DNA of 64,000 bases from Ilyobacter polytropus DSM 2926 (GCF_000165505.1 NC_014632.1:1054001-1118000); one strand, 5' to 3'. Shown: positions 16,362-25,605, counted from the first letter of the stretch. Program-made: numbers and translations. Notes: generated by a model from the letters alone, not told the origin.

Positions 16362-16779
16362 TATTCACCTCATGTTTTTTATATGTTCCCAATTCTCTTT
16401 TTATCTGGGCTTTTTTACTTATATAAGATCCTTCTATTATTGTTTCTATTCCTGCTTTGTTTATTATTGACTTCATAAAGTCCACATTTGGACACCTATC
16501 TGAATGACGGTTATCAAATGTTATACACGAAGAAAGATGAACAGCAATTTCATTCTTTTTTATATCTGCTAACTTTGGCATTCTTCTCACTAGGTTACTT
16601 ATCTTTGGACCAACTCCTTTTCCGTTACAACCTCCGCATGTAAAAGAGAGGTATTGAGTTTTATTGTTATATTCACTAAATGAATTTATTTTTTTATAAA
16701 ATGAATCAGAACATGCATATCCACTGCATCTATTTTTTGCTTTTTCACACTGAATTATTGCTACTAATTTTATATTCAA
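16342..16779 (-). CDS. CGGC-domain protein (putative metal binding)
   Basis: A 145-residue protein with the CGGC motif (FTCGGCNGKGVG) and further conserved Cys and His in CEKAKNRCSGYACSDSF, HLSSCITFDNRHSDRCP. CGGC-domain proteins are small, presumably metal-binding, and of unknown function. The TTG start at 16779 follows AGGAGG. It overlaps the COG2509 flavoprotein gene, suggesting they work together, perhaps in redox chemistry (inference). Confidence 0.85.
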   Translation of the reverse strand: MNIKLVAIIQCEKAKNRCSGYACSDSFYKKINSFSEYNNKTQYLSFTCGGCNGKGVGPKISNLVRRMPKLADIKKNEIAVHLSSCITFDNRHSDRCPNVDFMKSIINKAGIETIIEGSYISKKAQIKRELGTYKKHEVNNESRNK

Positions 16780-16983
16780 TTTTACCTCCTAAAATGATCT
16801 TTTAAATTTTATGTTTTTTATTATAACATAATTTAAATTTTTATGTTTTAAAATAAAATGTAATAATAAATAAATTATAGGACTTTATTTATTTTGGTTG
16901 ATGTTTTATCCCTATATTAAAACTAATCATTTTATGTTAAAATGAATCAGTGTATTAATCATATTTTTAAGTGAGGTGATATT

Positions 16984-18249
16984 TTGCCTTGGAAAAGGAA
17001 AAATTTTGAAAATATATTTATTGTTTGTGTAATAACAATATTTATGGGACAGATATATATGAGTCCCTTTTCATCATGGTTTAGGTTTTCTATCGCAGGA
17101 GTTGTACTGCCTATTGCTTTATTATTTTTTTCGGATATACCTATTTTTATTACATGTGTGATCATAGGGTTCTTTATCCCATTTTTCAGAGCTTTTGTAG
17201 AATTTCTAAATGTTTCTGATATTTCATATATAGATGCTTTTCATAAATATCTGCCAACCATAGGATATTATGTAATGTATGCCCTTTTATTTATGGCTTT
17301 GGACATAAGAAATAAAAAAAATAAATTCTCTATATTTATTCTGAGTATGTGGATCTGTGATTCAACATCAAATATTTTAGAGTTGTCTATTAGAAACATT
17401 TGGTGGGATTTTCCATTTAAAGTGGCCATATTTCAGGCTATTCTAGTTGGATTTGTAAGAGCCTTTGTAGTTTATCTTTTTTATAACTTTGTTCTCTATG
17501 TAAAAAACAGATATGATAAAGATAAAAAAGATAAGGAATATAAAGAATCTCTTATTTTTGTTTCAAAACTTAAAACAGAGGTTTTCTTTTTAAAAAAATC
17601 AATAGATGACATTGAACACACTATGGAGAAAAGTTACCTTTTATATGATGAACTTAAAGATGCTGAACTGAAAAACTATGCCCTTGAAATTTCAAGAAAT
17701 ATACATGAGATAAAAAAAGATTACTTTAGAGTAGTTACCGGAATAGAGAGTACCCTAGAAACAGAGATGGAAGAGCGAAACTTCACTATGAATCTTTTTG
17801 ATGTGTTGAAGATCATAGAAGACAGTACAAGAAAAATCCTTAATTCTGTAGATAAAGATATCTACCTCAAGTTTGATGTCAAAAAAAATATAAAACTTAT
17901 AAATTATCTCCCTTTAATATCGTTGATTAATAACCTTATTATAAATTCAATTGAGGCAATTGACAAAAACGGCCTCATAACAGTAGAGGGAACAACTGAA
18001 AATAAAAATCTTGTGATCACAGTTACTGACAACGGACCGGGTATTGAAAAAGAAGATTTAAAACTTATCTTCCAACCGGGATTTTCCACCAAATATGACT
18101 TGGTCTCAGGAAAGATGTCCACTGGAATAGGGTTGTCACACGTGAAGAACTTGGTAGATGAATACTATCAGGGGGAATTATGCTGCGATAGTATTCAAAA
18201 TGTCTTTACTTCATTTACCATAAAAATCCCAGTTACCAATCTAATATAA
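16984..18249 (+). CDS. sensor histidine kinase, GlnK (YcbA)-like
   Basis: A 421-residue kinase. The N-terminal 165 residues contain about five or six transmembrane helices, followed by a linker with NIHEIKKDYFRVVTGIE, which holds the probable phospho-acceptor His. The ATPase domain shows LINNLIINSIEAID (N box), VTDNGPGIEKEDL (G1) and STGIGLSHVKNLV (G2). The layout and the partner at 18265 match Bacillus GlnK/GlnL, which controls glutamine use. The TTG start follows GTGAGGTGAT. The next downstream unit is a symporter gene, a plausible target. Confidence 0.85.
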   Translation: MPWKRKNFENIFIVCVITIFMGQIYMSPFSSWFRFSIAGVVLPIALLFFSDIPIFITCVIIGFFIPFFRAFVEFLNVSDISYIDAFHKYLPTIGYYVMYALLFMALDIRNKKNKFSIFILSMWICDSTSNILELSIRNIWWDFPFKVAIFQAILVGFVRAFVVYLFYNFVLYVKNRYDKDKKDKEYKESLIFVSKLKTEVFFLKKSIDDIEHTMEKSYLLYDELKDAELKNYALEISRNIHEIKKDYFRVVTGIESTLETEMEERNFTMNLFDVLKIIEDSTRKILNSVDKDIYLKFDVKKNIKLINYLPLISLINNLIINSIEAIDKNGLITVEGTTENKNLVITVTDNGPGIEKEDLKLIFQPGFSTKYDLVSGKMSTGIGLSHVKNLVDEYYQGELCCDSIQNVFTSFTIKIPVTNLI

Positions 18250-18264
18250 AGGAGTGAATTGATA

Positions 18265-19146
18265 ATGAATTTTTATATAGTCGATGACGATCCCGGAATA
18301 CAGAAAATATTAAAGAATATATTGATCAAAAATAAACTCGGTGAGATCGTAGGGACAGCAAATGAAGGAGCAAAGGCTATAGAGGATATCAAAAGTTTAA
18401 AACCCGATATTGTGTTGGCCGATCTACTTCTTCCAAAGGTTGACGGAATAGGAATTGTTAACGCTCTTAGAAACACAGATATTGACACAAATTTTATAAT
18501 GATCTCTGAAGTTCGTTCTCCTGAGATGATCTCTAGAGCCTACGAAAGCGGGGTAGAGTTTTTTATAACTAAGCCTATAAATGTGGTAGAGGTCCTTTCT
18601 GTAATAAAAAAGGTTCAAGAAAAAATTAAAATGTCAAATGTAATAGCTTCTTTTGAAAGTGCCTTTAAAAGTATGGATATTCTCCGAAACAATCCACAAA
18701 AGACAGAGACTGAGAAAACCGATATCAAAAAAGAGATAAATATAGTTTTGGGGGAACTTGGTATTTTAGGAGATCTTGGCTGTAATGATATTTCCGACGG
18801 AATTTTATGGATAAAGGATCAATCTGACAAATCCAAACAACAGTATAAGCTTTCTGATGTATATACTTTTCTAAGGTCAGTCCATGAAAAGAACGAAGGA
18901 ATAGAGATAAATACAAGCACAATAGAACAAAGAATCCGAAGGACTATAAGTAAAGTTCTCCAGAATATTTCTAATCTGGGTATAGAGGACTATGGAAATG
19001 AGATATTTTTAAAGTATTCAGGAACTATTTTTGATTTTAAAGAAGTTCGTAAACAAATGGATTTTGAAAGAGGTAAATCTCCCTACTGTGGAAAAATCAG
19101 TGTAAAAAAGTTCTTTGAAGGTATTTTACTGATGCTAAAAATTTAG
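18265..19146 (+). CDS. response regulator, GlnL (YcbB)-like
   Basis: A 293-residue protein: an N-terminal receiver with acidic pocket VDDDPGI, phospho-Asp in PDIVLADLLLPKVDG and Lys in FITKPIN, followed by a C-terminal YcbB-type DNA-binding domain (residues about 155-290) with IVLGELGILGDLGCNDI and IEQRIRRTISKVLQNISNLGIEDYGNE. The ATG at 18265 has GGAG 10 bases upstream; the TTG at 18259 is too close to it. It follows the kinase gene by 15 bases and forms an operon with it. GlnL of Bacillus activates glutaminase and transporter genes. Confidence 0.85.
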   Translation: MNFYIVDDDPGIQKILKNILIKNKLGEIVGTANEGAKAIEDIKSLKPDIVLADLLLPKVDGIGIVNALRNTDIDTNFIMISEVRSPEMISRAYESGVEFFITKPINVVEVLSVIKKVQEKIKMSNVIASFESAFKSMDILRNNPQKTETEKTDIKKEINIVLGELGILGDLGCNDISDGILWIKDQSDKSKQQYKLSDVYTFLRSVHEKNEGIEINTSTIEQRIRRTISKVLQNISNLGIEDYGNEIFLKYSGTIFDFKEVRKQMDFERGKSPYCGKISVKKFFEGILLMLKI

Positions 19147-19172
19147 TATGAATGTTCTTTTTATAACTAAAT

Positions 19173-19208
19173 TAAAAGTCTTAAACAAAAAGTTTAAGAC
19201 TTTTTTTT
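19173..19208 (+). terminator. terminator of the two-component operon
   Basis: AAAGTCTTAAAC and GTTTAAGACTTTTTTTT pair around AAAAA. Confidence 0.88.
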
Positions 19209-19221
19209 ATTTTTTATGTTT

Positions 19222-19314
19222 TTTTGTGTCGGATTTTGTATGTTGCACTGTAGTATTATTAATATAATAAATAGTGCAACTGATAAACATTTTAACAATG
19301 AATATTTGTTGCAA
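19222..19314 (+). promoter_or_regulatory. candidate response-regulator binding region upstream of the symporter gene
   Basis: Two direct TTTTGT repeats (19222-19227 and 19234-19239, 6 bases apart) resemble, with wider spacing, the TTTTGT-N4-TTTTGT site I recall for Bacillus GlnL. Just downstream, GTTGCACT (19242-19249) and AGTGCAAC (19273-19280) form an inverted repeat around an AT-rich core, and a third GTTGCA occurs at 19309-19314. The arrangement fits an activator-controlled promoter. Confidence 0.5.
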
Positions 19315-19384
19315 GTTTAATTTTATATATGGTTTATTTAAACTAAAGACATAATTAATAATTTAAAATTGGGAGGAATGTTAT

Positions 19385-20638
19385 ATGAAAAAAATGCAGC
19401 TGACAACAAAAATTTTCATCGGCCTGCTTCTAGGAGCAATTATTGGAGCTATGCTTTATCCTGTGAGAGAAGTTCCATTTGTAAATGACTATGTTATAGG
19501 ATTTGCTTTCCATCTAATGGGCAGAATCTTTATGAATGCTATAAAAATGATGGTTGTACCACTAGTTTTCTTTTCACTAATCATGGGAACTGCTTCAATG
19601 AAGGATATCAAAAAACTCGGTAGAATAGGTACTAAAACTCTTGGTTTCTATCTGACAACAACTGCAATTGCTATCACTATCGCACTTGGACTTGCGAACA
19701 TTGTTAACCCTGGTAAAGGATTGGATCTAGGAACTGTAGAAAAATCAGCCTTTGCAATAAAAGAATCGAAATCATTTGTTAATGTTCTAATTGATATGGT
19801 TCCTACTAACCCAGTAGCTGCAATGGCAAACGGTAATATGCTTCAAATAATCATCTTTGCTATTTTATGTGGTGTTTCTCTAACTCTTATGGGTGAAAAA
19901 GGGGAGAGATTAAAGGATATCTGCTCTGAAATCAACGACCTCGTTCTTAAGCTTGTAGAAATTATCATGTTATTTGCACCAATTGGTGTTTTCGGACTTA
20001 TAGGTAAAACTTTTGCAACTCTTGGATACGATGCCATGAAGCCACTTTTCGTTTATATGCTTACTGTCTTAGCAGCTTTATTGATCCATGCAATCATTAC
20101 TTATCAAGGATTACTCTTTGCTTTTGCAAGATATAACCCTATTACATTCTTTAAGAAATTTGCACCTGCAATATCTGTAGCTTTCTCTACATCAAGTAGT
20201 GGTGCTACTATTCCAGTAACAATGGATACTCTTTTGACAAGATTTAAAGTACCTGAGGATATAACTTCTTTCACTATCCCACTTGGAGCAACTGTAAACA
20301 TGGATGGAACTGCTATAATGCAGGGAGTCGCTACAGTATTTATCGCTCAGGTATACGGTGTAAACCTTGGCCCTGCTGACTATCTAGCTGTTATACTTAC
20401 GGCCACTCTAGCTTCTGTTGGTACTGCTGGTGTTCCTGGTGTAGGACTAATCATGCTGTCTATGGTTCTTACTCAAGTAGGAATTCCTGTAGAAGGTATA
20501 GGTCTAATCATGGGGGTTGACAGAATCCTAGACATGACTAGAACTGCGGTTAACATCACTGGAGACGCTGTTTGTACTCTAATCGTTGCAAAAACAGAAG
20601 GAGAACTTCTTACTGCAGAAGAGTTAGAAGTAGCATAA
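19385..20638 (+). CDS. dicarboxylate/amino acid:cation symporter (DAACS family)
   Basis: A 417-residue membrane protein of the GltP/GltT/DctA family. Signature segments are MMVVPLVFFSLIMG, the hairpin VAFSTSSSGATIPVT (Ser-rich re-entrant loop), GATVNMDGTAIMQGVATVFIAQ, TATLASVGTAGVPG and MGVDRILDMTRTAVNITGD. It imports glutamate, aspartate or C4-dicarboxylates with Na+ or H+. GGGAGG precedes the ATG. The upstream intergenic region carries repeats that may bind the response regulator encoded just before it, which would fit an amino-acid substrate. Confidence 0.93.
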   Translation: MKKMQLTTKIFIGLLLGAIIGAMLYPVREVPFVNDYVIGFAFHLMGRIFMNAIKMMVVPLVFFSLIMGTASMKDIKKLGRIGTKTLGFYLTTTAIAITIALGLANIVNPGKGLDLGTVEKSAFAIKESKSFVNVLIDMVPTNPVAAMANGNMLQIIIFAILCGVSLTLMGEKGERLKDICSEINDLVLKLVEIIMLFAPIGVFGLIGKTFATLGYDAMKPLFVYMLTVLAALLIHAIITYQGLLFAFARYNPITFFKKFAPAISVAFSTSSSGATIPVTMDTLLTRFKVPEDITSFTIPLGATVNMDGTAIMQGVATVFIAQVYGVNLGPADYLAVILTATLASVGTAGVPGVGLIMLSMVLTQVGIPVEGIGLIMGVDRILDMTRTAVNITGDAVCTLIVAKTEGELLTAEELEVA

Positions 20639-20659
20639 CTTTAAAATAATAATCAGAAG

Positions 20660-20696
20660 ACCCCCCCTTTAGGAAGTGCCTAGAGGAGGGGTTTTA
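20660..20696 (+). terminator. terminator after the symporter gene
   Basis: CCCCCCCTTTAGG and CCTAGAGGAGGGG pair with G-T wobbles, followed by TTTT. Confidence 0.8.
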
Positions 20697-20722
20697 AATT
20701 TATCTTACCTAGATTGATTATC

Positions 20723-21544
20723 TTATTTCCACGATATTTTAGGAGACTTTCGAGGGACTGTTCTTTTATATTTTATATCTGGATAACCTATGATCATGCA
20801 TGTTGCAACTTCTTTTCCTTCTTTTATTCCAAGTAACTCTCTTATCTTTTTATTTCCTTCTGCAGCCCTAACAAAAAAGCCGCTAAATAGAGCTCCGAGA
20901 TCTAGAGCGTTTGTCATAAGCTCCATATTTGAAGACGCTAAAACACCGTTGATTTGAAAGTTTGCAGTTACAACTATAACAGCAGGTGCATTAAAGAATA
21001 GCTCATCTTCTTTATCTGGATTTTCTTTGTATTTCTCATACATCTTTACCCAAAGTTTTGCATACTTCACATATATTATATTTTCTGGAGTTATATTGGA
21101 TAAAATTTTATTTCCTATATCATTTAGAGTTTCTAACGTTAATCTCCTCAGTTCCTGTAAACCTTCTCTAACAACAATATAAGAAACATCCTGCATATTT
21201 GCGGCTGTTTCTGTAAATCTTCCAGCCTCTATAATTTTAGAAAGCTTTTCTTCCTCTACCTCTTTGTCTTTAAACTGCCTTATGCTCCTTCTGAATTTTA
21301 TGAAATTTAACAAATTATTAGGGTCTACCTGGAATTTTTCCTTATCATACTCAATGACTTCTGACATATCAAATTCATCTGTAGTAACTGCATCTGTTGG
21401 ACAAACAGCAATACAATGACCACATTTAAAGCATGTTACATTGTTAATCTTGGCTTTTTTATCTATCAACTCTATATCCTTTGGAAAGCAGTCTTTAACA
21501 CAAAGCCCACACCCTATACATTTTTCTTCGTTTACAATCATCAT
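20723..21544 (-). CDS. ferredoxin-nitroreductase fusion protein
   Basis: A 273-residue protein. The N-terminal 60 residues hold two [4Fe-4S] motifs, CIGCGLCVKDCFP and CFKCGHCIAVCP; residues about 80-270 are a nitroreductase/FMN domain beginning FIKFRRSIRQFKDKEVEEEKL. Such fusions reduce nitro compounds or other acceptors with ferredoxin electrons. It is the last of a three-gene minus-strand operon with an alcohol dehydrogenase and a MerR regulator. The ribosome site is AGGAGTG. Confidence 0.9.
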   Translation of the reverse strand: MMIVNEEKCIGCGLCVKDCFPKDIELIDKKAKINNVTCFKCGHCIAVCPTDAVTTDEFDMSEVIEYDKEKFQVDPNNLLNFIKFRRSIRQFKDKEVEEEKLSKIIEAGRFTETAANMQDVSYIVVREGLQELRRLTLETLNDIGNKILSNITPENIIYVKYAKLWVKMYEKYKENPDKEDELFFNAPAVIVVTANFQINGVLASSNMELMTNALDLGALFSGFFVRAAEGNKKIRELLGIKEGKEVATCMIIGYPDIKYKRTVPRKSPKISWK

Positions 21545-21569
21545 AATCTTTACACTCCTAATTTCAATT

Positions 21570-22742
21570 TTATAAAGCTTTTCGTAAAATTTCCTCAGAA
21601 ATTTCTAAAGTAACCTCTCTACTCTCTGATAAAGCTGTCATTCCATGTTTTTCCAAAGAATTAATAATCTTTTGTATATCATCTTCCCCGATATTATAAT
21701 CTGAAAGTTTTGTTTTTATACCTAAACTGTGGAAAAACTTCTCAGTTTTCATGATAGCTAGATCTATTTTTTCATCTTCTTTACCATCTTTTATATTCCA
21801 TACTCTTTCTGCATACTGCAGAAGTTTTTCTTTTTTCGATGATTTCCTCACTTTCCATATTGCTGGCTGAACTACTGCCAAGGTTTTAGCATGATCCAAA
21901 CCAAATAAAGCGGTCATTTCGTGCCCTATCATATGTGTGGTCCAGTCCTGAGGCACTCCTGAGCCGATAAGACCGTTTAAGGCCATAGTGGCACACCATA
22001 CAAGGTTTGCTCTGGCGTCATAATTTGTAGGATTTTCTATGGTTTCTTTCCCTACTTCTATAAGGGTCTGTAGTATTCCTTCAGCTGTTCTGTCCTGAAA
22101 ACCTGCATTTACTGGATAAGTCACATATTGTTCCACAGTATGAATAAATGTATCTACGACACCGTTGGCAACCTGGGTAGCAGGAAGGCTATATGTAAGA
22201 GTCGGATCAAGGATCGAAAATTTTGGAAATGTAAAATTACTGAATATAGGTAGTTTGTCTATCCCTTTAGTTATAACTGCACCGTTATTCATTTCGGAAC
22301 CTGTAGCAGGAAGAGTCACCACTGTCCCAAATGGTAGTGCAGTTTTTACGGGGATGGGATTAAAACCAAATTTTAAAAGTTCGCTCTCTTTTCCTATAAA
22401 CTCGTCGGTAGTTGATGCTATTGCTATGAATTTTGTTCCGTCCATTACAGAACCTCCTCCAACGGCAAGAAGAAAATCAATTTTTTTATCTCTAACTATT
22501 TCAACGGCTTTCATAAGAGTTTCAAATCTTGGATTGGCCTCTATACCTCCAAACTCAAATATTTCTCTTTCAGATTTCCCAAGTTCCTCCTTGACCTTAT
22601 CTAGTGTCCCAAATCTTTTTACAGAACCCCCTCCGTATGTGATAAGAATTTTTGCATTTTTAGGTACAAGGGTGTCTAAGTTTTTCATCTGATCTTTACC
22701 GAAAATTATATTGGTAGGGTTATAAAAACTAAAATTTAACAT
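21570..22742 (-). CDS. iron-containing alcohol dehydrogenase, YqhD/BDH type (second copy)
   Basis: A 390-residue group III alcohol dehydrogenase related to the one at 11697: FSFYNPTNIIFGKDQMK, LAVGGGSVMDGTKFIA, LPATGSEMN, VVDTFIHTVEQY and HMIGHEMTALFGLDHAKTLAV, with the His metal ligands. AGGAGG precedes the ATG. It lies 38 bases after a MerR regulator gene and 25 before the ferredoxin-nitroreductase. MerR control is typical for aldehyde-response alcohol dehydrogenases such as AdhA, so detoxification of aldehydes or electrophiles is a likely role (inference). Confidence 0.93.
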   Translation of the reverse strand: MLNFSFYNPTNIIFGKDQMKNLDTLVPKNAKILITYGGGSVKRFGTLDKVKEELGKSEREIFEFGGIEANPRFETLMKAVEIVRDKKIDFLLAVGGGSVMDGTKFIAIASTTDEFIGKESELLKFGFNPIPVKTALPFGTVVTLPATGSEMNNGAVITKGIDKLPIFSNFTFPKFSILDPTLTYSLPATQVANGVVDTFIHTVEQYVTYPVNAGFQDRTAEGILQTLIEVGKETIENPTNYDARANLVWCATMALNGLIGSGVPQDWTTHMIGHEMTALFGLDHAKTLAVVQPAIWKVRKSSKKEKLLQYAERVWNIKDGKEDEKIDLAIMKTEKFFHSLGIKTKLSDYNIGEDDIQKIINSLEKHGMTALSESREVTLEISEEILRKAL

Positions 22743-22780
22743 GTTTTCCTCCTAGATATATTTATTTGACATTTATCTGT

Positions 22781-23170
22781 TTAATTTTTTCTATCTGACG
22801 AACATTTTATAATACATACTCCCTTTTCGTCATCATATTTTTTGATCTGCTTTTGAAGATCTTTCTTAGTTAAAATGAGCTCCTGTATTTTTTCATCTAT
22901 AAGCTCTATATGATCAAGAAGAATATCTTTTCTTTCATCCACAGTTTCTATTCCGCCTTTTTTCAAAGAGATATAGTGTTTTATATCTTTTAAAGACATC
23001 CCTGTTCCTTTCAGATTCAAAAAAAACTCAATCCACAAAAGATCCTCTTTTGTATAAAGTCTATTATCATTCTTGTCTCTGGCAATCTTTCTGATTACAC
23101 CGTTTTTTTCATAATATCTTAATTTTGATTTTGTTATATGAAAATGTTTTGCTACCTCATCTATATTCAT
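22781..23170 (-). CDS. MerR-family transcriptional regulator
   Basis: A 129-residue MerR protein: NIDEVAKHFHITKSKLRYYEKNGVI is the HTH, NDNRLYTKEDLLWIEFFLNLKGTGMSLKDIKHYISL the second part of the DNA-binding domain, then a dimerisation coiled coil near residues 80-115. Two cysteines lie in the C-terminal tail (GVCIIKCSS). It is first in an operon with an alcohol dehydrogenase and a ferredoxin-nitroreductase, and its own promoter has the stretched spacing recognised by this family. Confidence 0.9.
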   Translation of the reverse strand: MNIDEVAKHFHITKSKLRYYEKNGVIRKIARDKNDNRLYTKEDLLWIEFFLNLKGTGMSLKDIKHYISLKKGGIETVDERKDILLDHIELIDEKIQELILTKKDLQKQIKKYDDEKGVCIIKCSSDRKN

Positions 23171-23199
23171 ACGGCTCCTCCCTTCCTATGTATTATATA

Positions 23200-23230
23200 A
23201 ATATACACCTTAGACCATAGTTTAAAGCAA
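23200..23230 (-). promoter_or_regulatory. MerR-type promoter with 19-bp spacer and dyad operator
   Basis: On the minus strand TTGCTT (23230-23225) and TATATT (23205-23200) are separated by 19 bp, the stretched spacing that MerR regulators correct. A dyad, CTTTAAAC-TATG-GTCTAAGG, 14 of 20 positions symmetric, occupies 23208-23227 between them. It drives the MerR/alcohol dehydrogenase operon and implies autoregulation. Confidence 0.65.
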
Positions 23231-23395
23231 GTTTTTTTTAATTTTTTATAAAAAATACATGAATTTTTGGTAGCATTCGCATAAATTTTGTCATAAAAAT
23301 AAAAATCTCTTTTGAAAGAAGATAGAATTTTTAGTGTATCTATATAATATATAGAAAATTTAAAATTGTGATTGAATTATTGAGGGGGGATTTAA

Positions 23396-24493
23396 ATGGA
23401 AAAGTTTGAGTACATGGAAAAATACGGTCATGAACAATTGGTTTACTTTTTTGACAAGATCACCGGCCTCCGAGGAGTCACATGCATTCACGATACAAGC
23501 CTAGGACCAGCTTTAGGCGGTACAAGGATATGGAACTACGAAAATGAAGAAGAAGCTATTTTAGACGCTTTCAGGCTTTCTAGAGGGATGACATATAAGG
23601 CCGCCTGTGCAGGACTTAATCTAGGAGGAGGAAAAACTGTTTTATACGGAGATCCTAAAGTCGTTAAAAGTGAAGCTTATTTCAGAAGTCTCGGAAGATT
23701 TGTACAAAGTTTAAATGGGAGATACATAACTGCTGAAGACGTAAATACAAATACGAAAGATATGTCTTATGTCGCCATGGAAACCGACTATGTAGTTGGA
23801 CTGCCAGGTAAAAGCGGAAATCCTTCGCCTGTAACAGCCTGGGGAATTTTTATGGGTATCAAAGCTACTTTAAAAGAAGTCTTCGGAGATGATTCTATAA
23901 AAGACCGTAGTTTTGCAGTACAGGGAGCAGGTCAAACAGGGTATTACCTTATAAAATATCTTTTAGGAGAAGATTATCCAGATAAAAATTACAAAACCGA
24001 AAAAGCCTCTAAAATATATTTTACAGAAATAAATGACGATCATATAAGAAGAATGAAAAATGAGCATCCCCAGGTTGAATTTGTCAAACCAGACGACATA
24101 TACTCCTTAGAGGTTGATATTTTCTCACCATGTGCTTTAGGGGCTGTTATAAATGATGTCACAGTGCCTCAATTCAAGTGCAAAGCCATAGCCGGCAGTG
24201 CAAATAATGTACTGAAAGATGCAGTTCACGGAAGGCAGTTAAAGGAAAGAGGGATATTGTACGCACCTGACTATGTAATAAATGCTGGTGGACTTATAAA
24301 TGTCTATCACGAACTTCAAGGATACAACAGAGATATGGCAGTGAAAGACGTAGAACTTATATATGACCGTTTAATGGAAATATATAAAATTTCAAAAAAT
24401 AAGAACATTGCCACCAGTGATGCTGCAGACCGATTTGCAGAAAACCGGATCAAGATCATAAAGGAGATAGAGAGCAATTATATACGAAGATAA
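23396..24493 (+). CDS. leucine dehydrogenase family amino-acid dehydrogenase
   Basis: A 365-residue Glu/Leu/Phe/Val dehydrogenase. It starts EKFEYMEKYGHEQLVYF and has LGPALGGTRIWNYENEEEAILDAFRLSRGMTYK, the catalytic Lys in GLNLGGGKTVLYGDP, NGRYITAEDVNT and the NAD fold AVQGAGQTGYYLIKYL. It matches Bacillus leucine dehydrogenase in length and motif order, so it should oxidatively deaminate Leu, Val and Ile with NAD. It lies 32 bases before the butyrate kinase gene, as in branched-chain amino acid operons. The ribosome site is GGGGGG. Confidence 0.9.
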   Translation: MEKFEYMEKYGHEQLVYFFDKITGLRGVTCIHDTSLGPALGGTRIWNYENEEEAILDAFRLSRGMTYKAACAGLNLGGGKTVLYGDPKVVKSEAYFRSLGRFVQSLNGRYITAEDVNTNTKDMSYVAMETDYVVGLPGKSGNPSPVTAWGIFMGIKATLKEVFGDDSIKDRSFAVQGAGQTGYYLIKYLLGEDYPDKNYKTEKASKIYFTEINDDHIRRMKNEHPQVEFVKPDDIYSLEVDIFSPCALGAVINDVTVPQFKCKAIAGSANNVLKDAVHGRQLKERGILYAPDYVINAGGLINVYHELQGYNRDMAVKDVELIYDRLMEIYKISKNKNIATSDAADRFAENRIKIIKEIESNYIRR

Positions 24494-24525
24494 ATTCTTA
24501 ATCTTTAAAGTACAGGAGGAAATAT

Positions 24526-25605
24526 ATGAAAAAGTTTAAAATCCTGGCAATAAATCCAGGTTCCACTTCTACAAAAATATCTGTTTTTGAAAATGATGAT
24601 GAGATATTCACCGAAACCATCAGACATTCTTCAGACGATATACAGCAGTTCAAAAGAATTATAAATCAATTTGAATTTAGAAAAAAAATAATAGAGAAAG
24701 TACTTGATGAGAACAATCTTTTAAATGAAGGACTTCATGCTGTAGTGGGACGTGGTGGACTTCTCAGACCTTTATCAGGCGGAACCTATCTCATAGAAGA
24801 CGCTATACTGAGAGATCTGCGAGTCGGAGTTTCAGGAGAACATGCCTCAAATTTAGGAGGAATAATTGCTTATGAGATAGGGAAAGATTTTCATATCCCT
24901 TCATATATAGTAGATCCAGTTGTAGTAGATGAACTTGAACCTGTTGCCAGGATATCCGGAATCCCAGAAATTGAAAGAAAATCTATTTTTCATGCACTGA
25001 ACCAAAAGGCAGTGGCTAGAAGTTACGCCAAGGAGATAGGAAAACCCTATGAAAGCTTAAACCTTATTGTGGTGCATATGGGTGGCGGTATAACTATCGG
25101 GTCACACAAAAATGGTAGAGTCATTGATGTCACAAATGCACTAGATGGTGAAGGACCTTTATCTTCTGAGAGATCAGGAGCCTTGCCAGTTGGTGATATT
25201 ATCAAAATGTGTTTTGAAAAAAAATATAACGAGGATTTTTTAAAGAAAAGAATGGTTGGGAAAGGCGGGGCAGTTGCTTATCTTCGAACCAATAGTATTA
25301 TAGAGGTTTTAAATCTCATTGAAAAAGGGGATAAAAAAGCCAAACTAATCTTTGATGCTATGATATACCAGATTTCAAAAGAAATTGGAGCTTTTTCTAC
25401 AGTCTTAAAGGGTAATGTAGATACCATAATTCTAACGGGAGGTATGGCTTATTCTGAAAAAATCATCGATCTTATAAAAGAACGGGTGGATTTTATTGCT
25501 CCCATAAAAGTATATCCGGGGGAGCATGAGATGTCAGCCTTAGCCCAAGGGGCATTAAGGATACTAAAAAAAGAGGAAATTCCTTTGATATATAATCCAG
25601 ATTGA
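24526..25605 (+). CDS. buk: butyrate kinase family (butyrate or branched-chain acid kinase)
   Basis: A 359-residue ASKHA-fold acyl kinase: INPGSTSTKISVFEN at the N-terminus, VVGRGGLLRPLSGGTY, VVHMGGGITIGSHKNGRVIDVTNALDGEGP and ILTGGMAYS. It converts butyryl- or isobutyryl/isovaleryl-phosphate to the acid with ATP formation. Coupled to leucine dehydrogenase it probably serves branched-chain amino acid fermentation. No phosphotransbutyrylase (Ptb) or keto-acid dehydrogenase gene is adjacent, so the pathway is completed elsewhere. AGGAGG precedes the ATG. Confidence 0.92.
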   Translation: MKKFKILAINPGSTSTKISVFENDDEIFTETIRHSSDDIQQFKRIINQFEFRKKIIEKVLDENNLLNEGLHAVVGRGGLLRPLSGGTYLIEDAILRDLRVGVSGEHASNLGGIIAYEIGKDFHIPSYIVDPVVVDELEPVARISGIPEIERKSIFHALNQKAVARSYAKEIGKPYESLNLIVVHMGGGITIGSHKNGRVIDVTNALDGEGPLSSERSGALPVGDIIKMCFEKKYNEDFLKKRMVGKGGAVAYLRTNSIIEVLNLIEKGDKKAKLIFDAMIYQISKEIGAFSTVLKGNVDTIILTGGMAYSEKIIDLIKERVDFIAPIKVYPGEHEMSALAQGALRILKKEEIPLIYNPD

